64,000 bases of DNA, taken from the NCBI GenBank assembly GCA_015056255.1, contig SVGP01000001.1, forward strand, positions 124,001 to 188,000, in the 5' to 3' direction. Origin of the DNA: Clostridiales bacterium (GTDB lineage Bacteria; Bacillota; Clostridia; Christensenellales; Aristaeellaceae). This document shows positions 24,866 through 33,707 of the stretch, one piece after another. Numbering within the stretch: position 1 is the stretch's first letter; every line of letters begins with the position of its first letter. The notes beneath the pieces are model-generated. The model saw nothing but the letters and a program-made list of their open reading frames with translations, was not told the origin of the DNA and ran no database searches. The position numbers were made by a program, and so were the translations under genes.

Positions 24866-25957
24866 ATGATCGACCGACTTTTGCTTCCCTCGGGCGAAAT
24901 TCGCCTGCCCGCGTTTTTCCCGGACGCAACCTACGGCGCGGTTCGCGCGGCGGGCTTTGAGGATGTTTACGACGCAGGCCTTCACGGCCTTGAAATGAAC
25001 AGTTATCACCTATATTCCAAACCCGGCGCGCGGCTCATCAAGTCGCTCGGCGGGTTGCGCGCTTTTACCGGCTTCAAGGGCGCGATTTTAACCGATTCCG
25101 GCGGATTTCAATTGTATTCGATGATCCGCGAAAATCCGGAATACGGCGAGATCCGCGAAAAGGAAATCCTGTTCCGCCCGGACAGAGGCCAGGAAAAGAT
25201 GCATTTCACGCCTGAAAAGTGCATTCAGGCGCAGTTTATGTACGGAAGCGACATCATGATGGCGCTGGATCTTTGCACGCACCCGGACGACCCCATGGAG
25301 GCGCAGGAAAGAAGCGTGAACCTCACGATCAAGTGGGGCAAGCGCTGCCGCGAGGAATACGACCGGCTGGTCAAAAACATAAAAGGCCCAAGACCCCTTC
25401 TTTTCGGCATCGTCCAGGGTGGAAGGAACAAAGACCTGCGCATGGAATGCGGACGACGCCTTGAAGAAATCGGCTTTGACGGCTACGGCTTCGGCGGCTG
25501 GCCGACGGACGAAAACGGCAACATTCTTTATGACGTGCTTCAGATGGCGGCCGACGCCATGCCGGACGATAAAGTGAAATACGCCATGGGCGTAGGCAGG
25601 CCTGAGGAAATTGTGAACCTCGTCAAAATGGGCTATTCCTTATTCGACTGCGTGATTCCAACAAGAGAAGCGCGCCATCAGCGGCTGTATGTGTTCAACG
25701 ACGGCATGGATACGCCCGAGGGCGTTCGCGTTCAGGACGGAAAATTCTATCATTTCCACTACGCGATGGACGATGAGCACATACGAAGCGGAGAACCCGT
25801 TGACAAAACGTGCGACTGCGCGCTTTGCAGAAACTATTCCAAAGCCTATCTGACCCACCTGTTTAAGGTCGGAGACTCGCAGGCCCTTCGCCTTGCGACC
25901 GCCCACAACCTTCGCTTTTACGGAAGACTCATGGAGCAGATTCAAAATGGACAATAA
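24866..25957 (+). CDS. tgt: tRNA-guanine transglycosylase, divergent
   Basis: Exchanges guanine for a 7-deazaguanine (preQ1 in bacteria) in tRNA. The 363-residue protein keeps the general base Asp77 in LTDSGGFQ, FGIVQGG, the nucleophile Asp261 in FDCVIPTREARH, and the zinc site CDCALCRNYSKAYLTHLF with the late AHN His. It departs from the standard form: the N-terminus is about 20 residues short, ILGNTYHL is replaced by GLEMNSYHL, and the GGF/E substrate loop reads GFGGWPTDENG instead of the usual GGLAVGE, so its base specificity may differ. It overlaps the next gene by 11 bases. Confidence 0.87.
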   Translation: MIDRLLLPSGEIRLPAFFPDATYGAVRAAGFEDVYDAGLHGLEMNSYHLYSKPGARLIKSLGGLRAFTGFKGAILTDSGGFQLYSMIRENPEYGEIREKEILFRPDRGQEKMHFTPEKCIQAQFMYGSDIMMALDLCTHPDDPMEAQERSVNLTIKWGKRCREEYDRLVKNIKGPRPLLFGIVQGGRNKDLRMECGRRLEEIGFDGYGFGGWPTDENGNILYDVLQMAADAMPDDKVKYAMGVGRPEEIVNLVKMGYSLFDCVIPTREARHQRLYVFNDGMDTPEGVRVQDGKFYHFHYAMDDEHIRSGEPVDKTCDCALCRNYSKAYLTHLFKVGDSQALRLATAHNLRFYGRLMEQIQNGQ

Positions 25958-26726
25958 AACCGAAAAAGCGCTGACCGACATCCTGTCGTCCAAAAAATAC
26001 GCCGACATCTACCCGGACACGGTCAAAAACGCGTTTATTGAGCAGACCAAGCGGCACGGAAAATTAAAGGACGCAGACAAGGCAGCTCGTGCGCACCTGC
26101 ACGCAATCACGGGCGCGTTTATATCGCCGGACGAGCTTAAGGATGCAAAAAAGGCCGTGCGTGAATGGATGGAGGGCGATGAGGACGCGTTTTTCCGCGC
26201 GATGAAAAGCCATTCCTCCACCCGCGAGCGCGCAGATATTGCAGAAAATCTGTTTGCCCGCGCGTTTTCCGTCTGCGAAAAGACCCGAACCATTCTGGAC
26301 CTTGCCTGCGGCATCAACCCAATTTTTCTCGGAAAAATGGGCTACACCGATGTTCTGGGGCTCGACATCCATGCGGGCTGCGCAAATCTCATAAACGAAT
26401 GCGCCGAATTTTTCGGCTGGAAAACGAGAGCGCGCACGCAGGATCTCATATTAAATCCCCCGGAGGAAGAAACGGATATCACCCTCATGATGAAGCTTCT
26501 TCCCGTATTGGAAACGCAGAAAGCGGGCGCTGCCAAGGCGCTTATGGAAAGCGTCAAAAGCCGATACATACTGGTCTCCTTCCCCACGCAAACGCTGGGC
26601 GGCAAAAAAATCGGCATGGAAAATCATTACAGAAGCTGGTTTGAATTGAGGCTCCCCGACACCGCCCGCGTGATTGATAATTTCACCATGGGAAACGAAC
26701 TTGTTTATATGCTTGAAAGGAAATAA
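25947..26726 (+). CDS. 16S rRNA G1405-N7 methyltransferase, ArmA/RmtB family homologue
   Basis: A 259-residue protein that matches the aminoglycoside-resistance 16S rRNA methyltransferases (Pfam FmrO; ArmA, RmtA-H, Sgm) along its whole length. Blocks: ALTDILSSKKYADIYPDTV at the N-terminus, ARAHLHAITGAFISPDEL, HSSTRER (89-95), SAM site ILDLACGINPI (116-126), LDIHAG, TLMMKLLPVLETQKAGAA, and SFPTQTLGGKKIGMENHY (211-228), ending in NELVYMLERK. From memory, RmtB has nearly the same words in the same order. The start at 25947 overlaps tgt by 11 bases, and rsmI begins one base after its stop, so it is fixed in a housekeeping operon. No insertion sequence, integron or composition break is nearby. It should methylate G1405 and so block 4,6-linked aminoglycosides. 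Confidence 0.9.
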   Translation: MDNKTEKALTDILSSKKYADIYPDTVKNAFIEQTKRHGKLKDADKAARAHLHAITGAFISPDELKDAKKAVREWMEGDEDAFFRAMKSHSSTRERADIAENLFARAFSVCEKTRTILDLACGINPIFLGKMGYTDVLGLDIHAGCANLINECAEFFGWKTRARTQDLILNPPEEETDITLMMKLLPVLETQKAGAAKALMESVKSRYILVSFPTQTLGGKKIGMENHYRSWFELRLPDTARVIDNFTMGNELVYMLERK

Positions 26727-26727
26727 C

Positions 26728-27591
26728 ATGGCAAAGCTTTTTGTTGTGGCGACGCCGATTGGAAATTTAAACGACCTAACGCCCCGCATGCAGGAAGCGC
26801 TTTCCGCATGCGATCTCATCTGTGCGGAGGACACGCGCGTAACCATGAAGCTCACGCAGACCCTTGGCATCAAAAAGCCGATGATGTCCCTGCACAGGCA
26901 CAATGAGGATCAAAAATCAGATGGCGTGATCGAAAAAATGCTCTCTGAAGATCTCACTGTCGCCCTTACCTGCGACGCTGGCACGCCCGGCATTTCCGAC
27001 CCCGGCGAAACGCTTGTGAACGCCGCGTGGGAGGCAGGCGTTGAGATCGTGCCCGTGTCCGGCCCGTCGGCGGTCGTGACGGCGCTTTCCGTTTCGGGTT
27101 TTGATTCGAGGGAGTTTGCGTTTTACGGCTTTTTGCCGAGGGAAAATAAACCCCTTAAAGAAAAGCTTTTGGCCATTTCGGATAGCGGCATTCCCATCTC
27201 CGTTCTCTACGAATCGCCCCACCGCGTAGTATCGCTTGTTGAAACGATTTCAAATACGCTGGTTGGCGCAAGGGTCTGCGTATGCTGCGACCTTACGAAA
27301 AAATTTGAAAAAATCCTGCGCGGAGACGCCAAAGACGTGCTTCAGGAGATGCAAAACAATCCCAACGTTGAAAAGGGCGAATACTGCATTGTGCTGGACG
27401 CAAGCCTTGTTGAGAAAAAAGCAAAAGAAAAAACCGAGCTTAAAACCGAGCATATTTTGCTGGACGCGCTCATCGAAGGGCTTTCCATGCGCGAAGCTGC
27501 AAAACGCGCCGGCGAAATGGGCAAAAGCCGAAACGAAATCTACAAAGCAAAGTTGGCCATCGAGGGCCTGTTTGAAGGGGAAGAGGAATAA
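26728..27591 (+). CDS. rsmI: 16S rRNA 2'-O-methyltransferase RsmI (C1402)
   Basis: Adds the 2'-O-methyl group to C1402, the same nucleotide RsmH methylates on N4. The 287 residues begin with VVATPIGNLNDLTPRM, then AEDTRVTMKLTQTLGI, LTCDAGTPGISDPG, VPVSGPSAVVTALSVSG and FYGFLPRE, the standard SAM-binding TP-methylase layout, followed by a C-terminal helical region with MREAAKRAGEMGKSRNEIY. ATG 26728 follows the methyltransferase stop by one base. A lipoprotein gene follows after three bases. Confidence 0.96.
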   Translation: MAKLFVVATPIGNLNDLTPRMQEALSACDLICAEDTRVTMKLTQTLGIKKPMMSLHRHNEDQKSDGVIEKMLSEDLTVALTCDAGTPGISDPGETLVNAAWEAGVEIVPVSGPSAVVTALSVSGFDSREFAFYGFLPRENKPLKEKLLAISDSGIPISVLYESPHRVVSLVETISNTLVGARVCVCCDLTKKFEKILRGDAKDVLQEMQNNPNVEKGEYCIVLDASLVEKKAKEKTELKTEHILLDALIEGLSMREAAKRAGEMGKSRNEIYKAKLAIEGLFEGEEE

Positions 27592-27594
27592 ACC

Positions 27595-28677
27595 ATGCGC
27601 CATATAAAGAGGATCGCGCTTCTTTTCATCGCACTTATCCTGACAGGCTGTTCGATTCTGCCAAAGGAGGAAGTGCGCAGAACCGCGCCCCTGCTTGTCG
27701 AAACGGAGCAGGAGGAGTTTGAGCTTTCCTATGTGACAAGGGGCGATCTGGCGCTCACTGAGCGCGTCAGCTGCACCTATGTTCCGATTCAGAAATTCAA
27801 CCTGAGCTTCGGCGTGAGCGGCGAATACATTGACGAAATGTACGTTCAGACCGGCGACGTCGTCAAAAAAGGCCAGATTTTGGGTCAGCTGCGCATGGAC
27901 GGCGTGGAGGAAACCATTGCAGATCTCAATTTCAGCATCAATTCCGTCAAGCTTTCCATCGAGCATTTAAACGAGGACCGCGCGCTCATGATCGAGCGGC
28001 AGAAACTTCTGTATGCAGATAATCCCGAAAAGCTTCAGGAAGCCATCGACAATATCCATCAGAGCTATGATCAGACGGAGGCAAACTATAAAAACGATCT
28101 GTTCCTTTATGAAATGCAGCTTCAAACGACGTATGACGTAAAGCGCAAGCGCCAGCTCATCTCCCCCATCGACGGCACGGTGACCTACGCCAGAAAATAC
28201 ATGGAATCCTCCGTTTCCGATGAAAATGAGCGCGCAGTGACCGTTGTCGACGCGACGATGTCTTTGTTTTCCGCGTCCACCGATAAATGGGACCTTTTCA
28301 CCGCAGGCGATGTATATACCATCACTTGCAAAAAGGTCGATTACGAAGCGGTTGTCATCGACCCCTATGAATATGGCATTGATCCGGGCAAGCGTGAGGT
28401 CGGAAAGCGTGCAAACGTGTATCTGATTCTTTCGACGCCCGCTCTGGAGCTTGAAGACAACGATAAGGGCACGCTTACGCTGGTGCTGGATTCGAGAACG
28501 GATGTGCTCATCGTTCATGAAGACGCGATCAGCACTGCAAACGACGAAGCGATCGCCTATATTCTGGACGAAGAAGGCATGAAGACCTATAAAAAGGTAA
28601 AGGTAGGCCTCAAGGTAGGCAAATACTACGAGGTGATCGAAGGTCTCAAGGAAGGCGAGGAGGTGATCGTCGGATGA
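27595..28677 (+). CDS. Membrane fusion (HlyD/RND-adaptor-like) lipoprotein 1
   Basis: A 360-residue lipoprotein with lipobox LTGC (Cys19). It has the membrane-fusion protein pattern: barrel-sandwich halves (VSGEYIDEMYVQTGDVVKKGQILGQL and LISPIDGTVTYARKY), a coiled-coil hairpin of about 75 residues between them, and a C-terminal ALIVHEDAIS/YEVIEGLKEGEEVIVG region. In Gram-positives such proteins work with MacB/FtsX-like ABC exporters. It is the first of three consecutive paralogous adaptors and overlaps the second by four bases. Confidence 0.85.
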   Translation: MRHIKRIALLFIALILTGCSILPKEEVRRTAPLLVETEQEEFELSYVTRGDLALTERVSCTYVPIQKFNLSFGVSGEYIDEMYVQTGDVVKKGQILGQLRMDGVEETIADLNFSINSVKLSIEHLNEDRALMIERQKLLYADNPEKLQEAIDNIHQSYDQTEANYKNDLFLYEMQLQTTYDVKRKRQLISPIDGTVTYARKYMESSVSDENERAVTVVDATMSLFSASTDKWDLFTAGDVYTITCKKVDYEAVVIDPYEYGIDPGKREVGKRANVYLILSTPALELEDNDKGTLTLVLDSRTDVLIVHEDAISTANDEAIAYILDEEGMKTYKKVKVGLKVGKYYEVIEGLKEGEEVIVG

Positions 28678-29798
28678 AAATAAGCAAAAAAGGCGCATCC
28701 TTTCTCGCGCTTTTTCTGATCGCATCCGTCATGACCGGCTGCACTTCCAAAGAAGAAACCGTTTCCGCGCCCGATCTTCTCCCCGCTGCAGGCGTGGCGC
28801 GCGATGTCGCCGTTGTCATTCGCGCAGATCATGTATCGCCGAAGATGTATGAGGCTTTCACCGTCGCATACACGGAGGAATTGAGCTTTAATGTAAACGG
28901 CGTCATCGATGAAGTAAACGTGCTACCGGGCGATTTCGTCCACGCGGGCGACCGTCTGGTAACGCTGAATCTGGACAGCGAAAAAGAGCGCACCGCCAGT
29001 CTTTCAGAAAGCATCGAGCGCACCAAAGCCGCCAACGCCTACAGCAACAGAATTTCAGAAATCGACATTCAGATTCTGGAGGTTGAAAAGCAGGCCTTAA
29101 TCGCAAACGGCGCATCGAACGACGAAATCCGTTTAAAGGAATTGGACATTCTCCAGAAAAAAACTGATCTTGAGCAGACTATCGAAATACAGAACATGAA
29201 TCTGAGCAAAAGCGAAGGCGAGCTTGAAGCGTTAAACCGCATTTTGGCAAACGACGCCATCATCGCGCCATTTGACGGCTATGTCGCGCGCGGCATCGAG
29301 GTCAAAAAAGGCTCCAGCGTAAAAGCGTATCAGACCGTCGTTCTGCTTTCCGATCATTCCCGCGTAAGCATCATGTCCTCCTCCGTTTCCGAGACCTCCT
29401 TCCGAACCGCAACCGGAGGCAGCTACGCCCTCATCGGCTCGAAAAAGTACGACATCGAACGCGTTGAAATGGACAAGGACGAATACGCCGCCAAGACGCT
29501 GGTGGGCGACACGGTTTATGCCCAGCTCAATATCACGGGCCCCGAGGGCTGGGAAAAAGAGGTCGAGCCGGGCATGTACTGCGCGATCGTTCTTTTGCAC
29601 AACTATGTTCCCGATCAGCTGCTGATTCCACAAAACGCCGTTCTGAGCGACACAGACGGAAAATACGTGTACGTCGTTGGCGAAAACGGCGAGCGCATCA
29701 AGCGCCTGATCAAAATCAGAAATTATGCAGATTCCGTCTACAGCGTAGTGCTGGAAGGACTTGAGGAAGGAGAGCAGATTTATGTCACGGATAAATAA
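28674..29798 (+). CDS. Membrane fusion lipoprotein 2
   Basis: A 374-residue lipoprotein with MTGC lipobox (Cys23). The lipoyl-like halves (NGVIDEVNVLPGDFVHAGDRLVTL and DAIIAPFDGYVARGIEVKKGSSV) flank a coiled coil (about residues 100-180), then a beta-barrel and the membrane-proximal part ending VVLEGLEEGEQIYVTDK. It is distinct in sequence from its two neighbours, so the three adaptors are old duplicates or recruited separately rather than a recent triplication. The next gene starts inside its last codons. Confidence 0.85.
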   Translation: MKISKKGASFLALFLIASVMTGCTSKEETVSAPDLLPAAGVARDVAVVIRADHVSPKMYEAFTVAYTEELSFNVNGVIDEVNVLPGDFVHAGDRLVTLNLDSEKERTASLSESIERTKAANAYSNRISEIDIQILEVEKQALIANGASNDEIRLKELDILQKKTDLEQTIEIQNMNLSKSEGELEALNRILANDAIIAPFDGYVARGIEVKKGSSVKAYQTVVLLSDHSRVSIMSSSVSETSFRTATGGSYALIGSKKYDIERVEMDKDEYAAKTLVGDTVYAQLNITGPEGWEKEVEPGMYCAIVLLHNYVPDQLLIPQNAVLSDTDGKYVYVVGENGERIKRLIKIRNYADSVYSVVLEGLEEGEQIYVTDK

Positions 29799-30873
29799 GC
29801 TTCTTTCCATCGTCCTGACGCTTCTTTGCCTGTTATCGGCCTCTGCAAGCGATTATCTGATCGATGTAAACGAAATCCAATACGAAACCGCCGCCAATTA
29901 TGAAACGACTGAGGTCAAGAAGGCCACGTTTGAAAAGATTCAAAACAGCGGCGCGCAAACCTATTACCCTCTCGAATACGCGGTAAAATATGAAGGTGCA
30001 AACGCACAGTTTGTGGATTTTCACGTAAAACGCAACGATGAAATCAAGGTGGGCGACCTGATCGCCACCTTCTCCATTCAGCGGGACGAAGTGGAAATCA
30101 CAAGGCGAAACATGGCTATTCAGAAAAACGAAGAAAACTACAGGCGCGGCTTAACTGATTATGAAGACAGACTTCGCCTGAAGGATGAGGAAATCGCGCT
30201 TTCCCAAAACGCGTACGAGCGCGAAATCAAACAGCTCGAAAAGGAAAAAATCCTGATTGAGCGCGAAAAATACATCTATGAAACAGAAAACGCCCTTGAC
30301 GATCAGAAAAAATCGCTTGACGAGCTTTTAAAGACCTATGAAAATACAAACCTGTATTCCGAGGTCAACGGCATTGTAAGCGAAATTGCCTATTTCCGCG
30401 ATCTTCAGTGGATCTATTCCGGCACGCAGCTGATGAAGGTGTATGACCCGAGCGTCGTACTGTACAGAGTCGGCGACGATCAGGGCAAAATGCGCTATAA
30501 CATGGAGGTTATGCTCTCCGTCGGCCGCGCGGAAAACCGCGTTATGGGCGCAGGACGCGTAGTCGCATGCCCCATGGCAAAGCCCGGCGGCACAGGCGAC
30601 TCATACGCCTATGTGCGCGTGGACGAATTCACAGGTCCCGTCAAAACACAGACCAGCCCAATGGTCACCTATTATGCGCAGTATCTGGAAAATGTATTCG
30701 TAGTCGACCGCAACGCCATTACCACCTACAGCGGAAGAAACTTCGTCTATAAGCTGTCTGAGGACGGCATGGTTTCCAAAAGATACGTGGGCTTTGCCCT
30801 CGGAAGCCAGCAGACCGGCGCAATTCTGATCGACGGCGTAACGGAAGGCGAAAAGCTGATTATTGACCGATAG
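29782..30873 (+). CDS. Membrane fusion-like protein 3
   Basis: A 363-residue exported protein with an N-terminal hydrophobic signal (about residues 5-22, cleavage after SASA) but no lipobox. A long coiled coil (about 95-190, rich in Glu/Lys) is framed by lipoyl-like parts (VDFHVKRNDEIKVGDLIATF and SEVNGIVSEIAYF). The C-terminus has the ITTYSGRNFVYKLSEDG...GVTEGEKLIIDR pattern of adaptor proteins. ATG 29782 has GGAGAG upstream and overlaps the previous gene by 17 bases. It is followed by the permease gene after 15 bases. Confidence 0.78.
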   Translation: MSRINKLLSIVLTLLCLLSASASDYLIDVNEIQYETAANYETTEVKKATFEKIQNSGAQTYYPLEYAVKYEGANAQFVDFHVKRNDEIKVGDLIATFSIQRDEVEITRRNMAIQKNEENYRRGLTDYEDRLRLKDEEIALSQNAYEREIKQLEKEKILIEREKYIYETENALDDQKKSLDELLKTYENTNLYSEVNGIVSEIAYFRDLQWIYSGTQLMKVYDPSVVLYRVGDDQGKMRYNMEVMLSVGRAENRVMGAGRVVACPMAKPGGTGDSYAYVRVDEFTGPVKTQTSPMVTYYAQYLENVFVVDRNAITTYSGRNFVYKLSEDGMVSKRYVGFALGSQQTGAILIDGVTEGEKLIIDR

Positions 30874-30888
30874 AAAGGAGCAGGACGC

Positions 30889-33687
30889 ATGCTACGGTTT
30901 ATTTTTCGCAAAATTGCCAGCAAAAAGTGGATGTTTCTTGCGCTTCTGATCGGCAATATCCTTCTTGTCAGTATCGTCTGCTCCAATCCCCTGTATTCCG
31001 ACGCGGTCATGCAGCGCATGCTGGACGACGATATGGAAGCTTATCTCACCAGCCGCAATTCCTATCCCGGAACCATCCTCTTCTCCTTCGGCGGCACGCA
31101 GCAGAAAAACGGCATCGTGCAAAAATACGAAGAGATGGCGATATCCCTTCCCGAAAAATACGGCGTAAACGCACTCCATCAGGTGCGCTATTATTCAACC
31201 CCCACCACCGCCAACACCGCGGAGGTCACCCGCGACGACATGTACGCCAAAAATGCCTCTCTGGGCTCGCTTACTGATTTTGAAGACCACGTGCGCATAA
31301 CCGCTGGCCGCATGTATTCGGATGAAATTCGCGAGGACGGCGTAATCGAAGTCGTGGTCAGTCAGCGGGCGCTCACGGAGCTCAACGTGCTTATGGGCGA
31401 AAAGCGCATTTTCCCGCGCTTTTTGGACCATTCGGGCAATCCTATTACCATCGAACTCGTCGGCGTGTACGACATCCGCGACACCTCCGATACCTACTGG
31501 GTGCGACAGCCCAAGTATTATAAGAACGTTTACATGATGCCGGAAGCGCTATTTGAAGATCTGTTCGTCTATGACGGCAGCAGCGTGCTCGTAAACGTAT
31601 CCTGGTATCAGGTGCTCGACACCGAAAGCATGCTTTCACGGAACGCGTCCGCCATGCAGAGTGTCATGAAAGAGATGTCCCTGATCGACAAGGATGACAA
31701 GTACATCACCGTCTCCACCTATTTTGAAACGATCTTAAACGACCATGTCAAGATGAAAAGCAAGGTCAGCGTGACCCTCTGGGTGCTTCAGGCGCCGATT
31801 TACGTGCTTCTGGCCGCCTTTATCTTCATGGTTTCCCGTCAGATTCTGGAAACGGAATCAGCCGAAATTGCAGTGCTTAAAAGCCGCGGCGTTAAAAACC
31901 GCCAGATACTGGGCATTTACTTTACGCAAAGCATCCTTTTAAATATTGTCGCTTTCATTGTGGGCATCCCCTTCGGCATGTTTTTGACCCAGGTGCTGGG
32001 CTCAGCCAACGCGTTTTTGGAGTTTGTCTCCCGCCGCGCGTTGCCGGTGGAATTGACGTTAACGCCCATTCTGTATGCCCTTGGCGGCTGCCTTGTCGCG
32101 ATCATCGCCATGGTTTTCCCGGTCGGCCGCTTTATGAAGGGCTCCATCGTCACCCAAAAGCAGAAAAAGAACCGCAAGCAAAAACCCCTTTGGCGAAAAG
32201 CGTTTTTGGACGTCATCGCGCTGGGCGTTTCGCTTTACGGCCTTTATTCCTTCAATAATCAGAAGGAGATGATGGCCCAGAAGATTATTCAGGGCGAAAT
32301 TCCAGATCCGCTTCTGCTTTTGACGTCGTCTCTTTTCATCATCGGCGCGGGACTTCTCTTAATCCGCGTGATTCCCGCCCTCATCACCATCGTCTACCAC
32401 ATTTTCAGGCGTTTCTGGTCGCCCGCCATGTATGCGTCGTTTTTAAAGGTCTTAAGACAGCGCAACAATCAGGATTTCATCATGATTTTCCTTGTGATGA
32501 CCATCGCCCTTGGCGTATTCAACGCCCAGACCGCCAGCACCATCAATTCCTCCGGCGAAAAGAATATCCGCTACTTGACCGGCGCGGATCTCGTGCTGCG
32601 CGACGCATGGTCGTCCAACTCCGATCAGGTGCAGCAGGATCCCTCGCTTGACCTGATTTATTACGAGCCGGATTTCGGCGTGTATGAAACAATGGAAGGC
32701 GTCGAACACGCCGCGCGCGTTTTCAGAAATGAAAAAATCAACGCCTCCGTCCCCGGCGGCACGGTCAACAACATCCTGCTTCTGGCCATCGACACGGACG
32801 ATTTCGGAAAAGCAGCGTATTTCGATCATTCGCTCTATCCCACCCATCCCTTCAATTTCCTAAACGCAATGGCCTACAACGCAAGAGCCGTGCTTCTGTC
32901 CTCCAATTTCCGCGATCAGTACGGCTTCAAGGTGGGCGACGTCATCAATTTCCAGAATACCGCTAAGGACTCCTGCCGCGGCATTGTTTACGGCTTTGTG
33001 GACTACTGGCCGGGCTATCAGCCCTTTGTATACCGTAAAGGCACCGACGGCATTTACCGGGAATCCCCCAACTACTTAATCGTGGCAAACCTCTCCCAGG
33101 TGCAGGACGCAATGGGCTTAAGACCCTATGAAGTCTGGATCAAGACAGAAGACGGCGCGGATTTTATCTACGAATACGCTGAGGAAAACGAAAAGAAATT
33201 CCCGAAATTCGTGGACATGAACGCACAAATCGTTGAAGGCAAGAACGATCCGATGCTCAAAAGCTTAAACGGCGTTCTGACGGTCGGCTTCATCGTGGTT
33301 CTCGCGCTTTGCATCATCGGCTTTTTGATGTACTGGATTTTGTCCATCCGTCAAAGGACGCTGCAGTTCGGCATTTACCGCGCGATGGGCATGAGCATGC
33401 GGGAAATCTTCACCATGCTCATAAACGAGCAGGTTCTGATTTCCGTTACCTCCATCGTGCTGGGCGGCGCCATCGGCTTTATCGCCTCCGTCCTTTTCAT
33501 GCCGATGATCCAGATTGCCTATTCCTCCATCGACAACGCGCTGCCGCTGGTAAACGAGCTCAATATCACGGCGACCGCGCAGCTGTTCTCAATCGTCTTT
33601 ACGATGCTTCTTGTGTGCATGTTCATTCTCGTCATTATCATCCGCAGAATGAAGATCGCGCAGGCGCTCAAGCTCGGCGAAGACTGA
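30889..33687 (+). CDS. Large FtsX/MacB-like ABC transporter permease
   Basis: A 932-residue permease. One membrane span near residues 11-30 is followed by an extracytoplasmic domain of about 260 residues, then spans about 300-322, 350-372 and 395-415, a basic loop, spans about 445-460 and 480-520, a second extracytoplasmic region (about 560-780), and three C-terminal spans (about 795-818, 850-872, 900-922). The duplicated FtsX blocks ETESAEIAVLKSRGVKNRQI and QRTLQFGIYRAMGMSMREIF are both clear. It is the only permease for the two ATPases and three adaptor genes of this operon, so it probably works as a single-chain pore. Confidence 0.9.
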   Translation: MLRFIFRKIASKKWMFLALLIGNILLVSIVCSNPLYSDAVMQRMLDDDMEAYLTSRNSYPGTILFSFGGTQQKNGIVQKYEEMAISLPEKYGVNALHQVRYYSTPTTANTAEVTRDDMYAKNASLGSLTDFEDHVRITAGRMYSDEIREDGVIEVVVSQRALTELNVLMGEKRIFPRFLDHSGNPITIELVGVYDIRDTSDTYWVRQPKYYKNVYMMPEALFEDLFVYDGSSVLVNVSWYQVLDTESMLSRNASAMQSVMKEMSLIDKDDKYITVSTYFETILNDHVKMKSKVSVTLWVLQAPIYVLLAAFIFMVSRQILETESAEIAVLKSRGVKNRQILGIYFTQSILLNIVAFIVGIPFGMFLTQVLGSANAFLEFVSRRALPVELTLTPILYALGGCLVAIIAMVFPVGRFMKGSIVTQKQKKNRKQKPLWRKAFLDVIALGVSLYGLYSFNNQKEMMAQKIIQGEIPDPLLLLTSSLFIIGAGLLLIRVIPALITIVYHIFRRFWSPAMYASFLKVLRQRNNQDFIMIFLVMTIALGVFNAQTASTINSSGEKNIRYLTGADLVLRDAWSSNSDQVQQDPSLDLIYYEPDFGVYETMEGVEHAARVFRNEKINASVPGGTVNNILLLAIDTDDFGKAAYFDHSLYPTHPFNFLNAMAYNARAVLLSSNFRDQYGFKVGDVINFQNTAKDSCRGIVYGFVDYWPGYQPFVYRKGTDGIYRESPNYLIVANLSQVQDAMGLRPYEVWIKTEDGADFIYEYAEENEKKFPKFVDMNAQIVEGKNDPMLKSLNGVLTVGFIVVLALCIIGFLMYWILSIRQRTLQFGIYRAMGMSMREIFTMLINEQVLISVTSIVLGGAIGFIASVLFMPMIQIAYSSIDNALPLVNELNITATAQLFSIVFTMLLVCMFILVIIIRRMKIAQALKLGED

Positions 33688-33707
33688 CGATCAAAAGGGA
33701 GTACATT

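Noticed and set aside
25947..26726. Reading the Arm-like gene as a recent resistance island
   Set aside because: No transposase, integron, direct repeats or composition change; it overlaps tgt and abuts rsmI.
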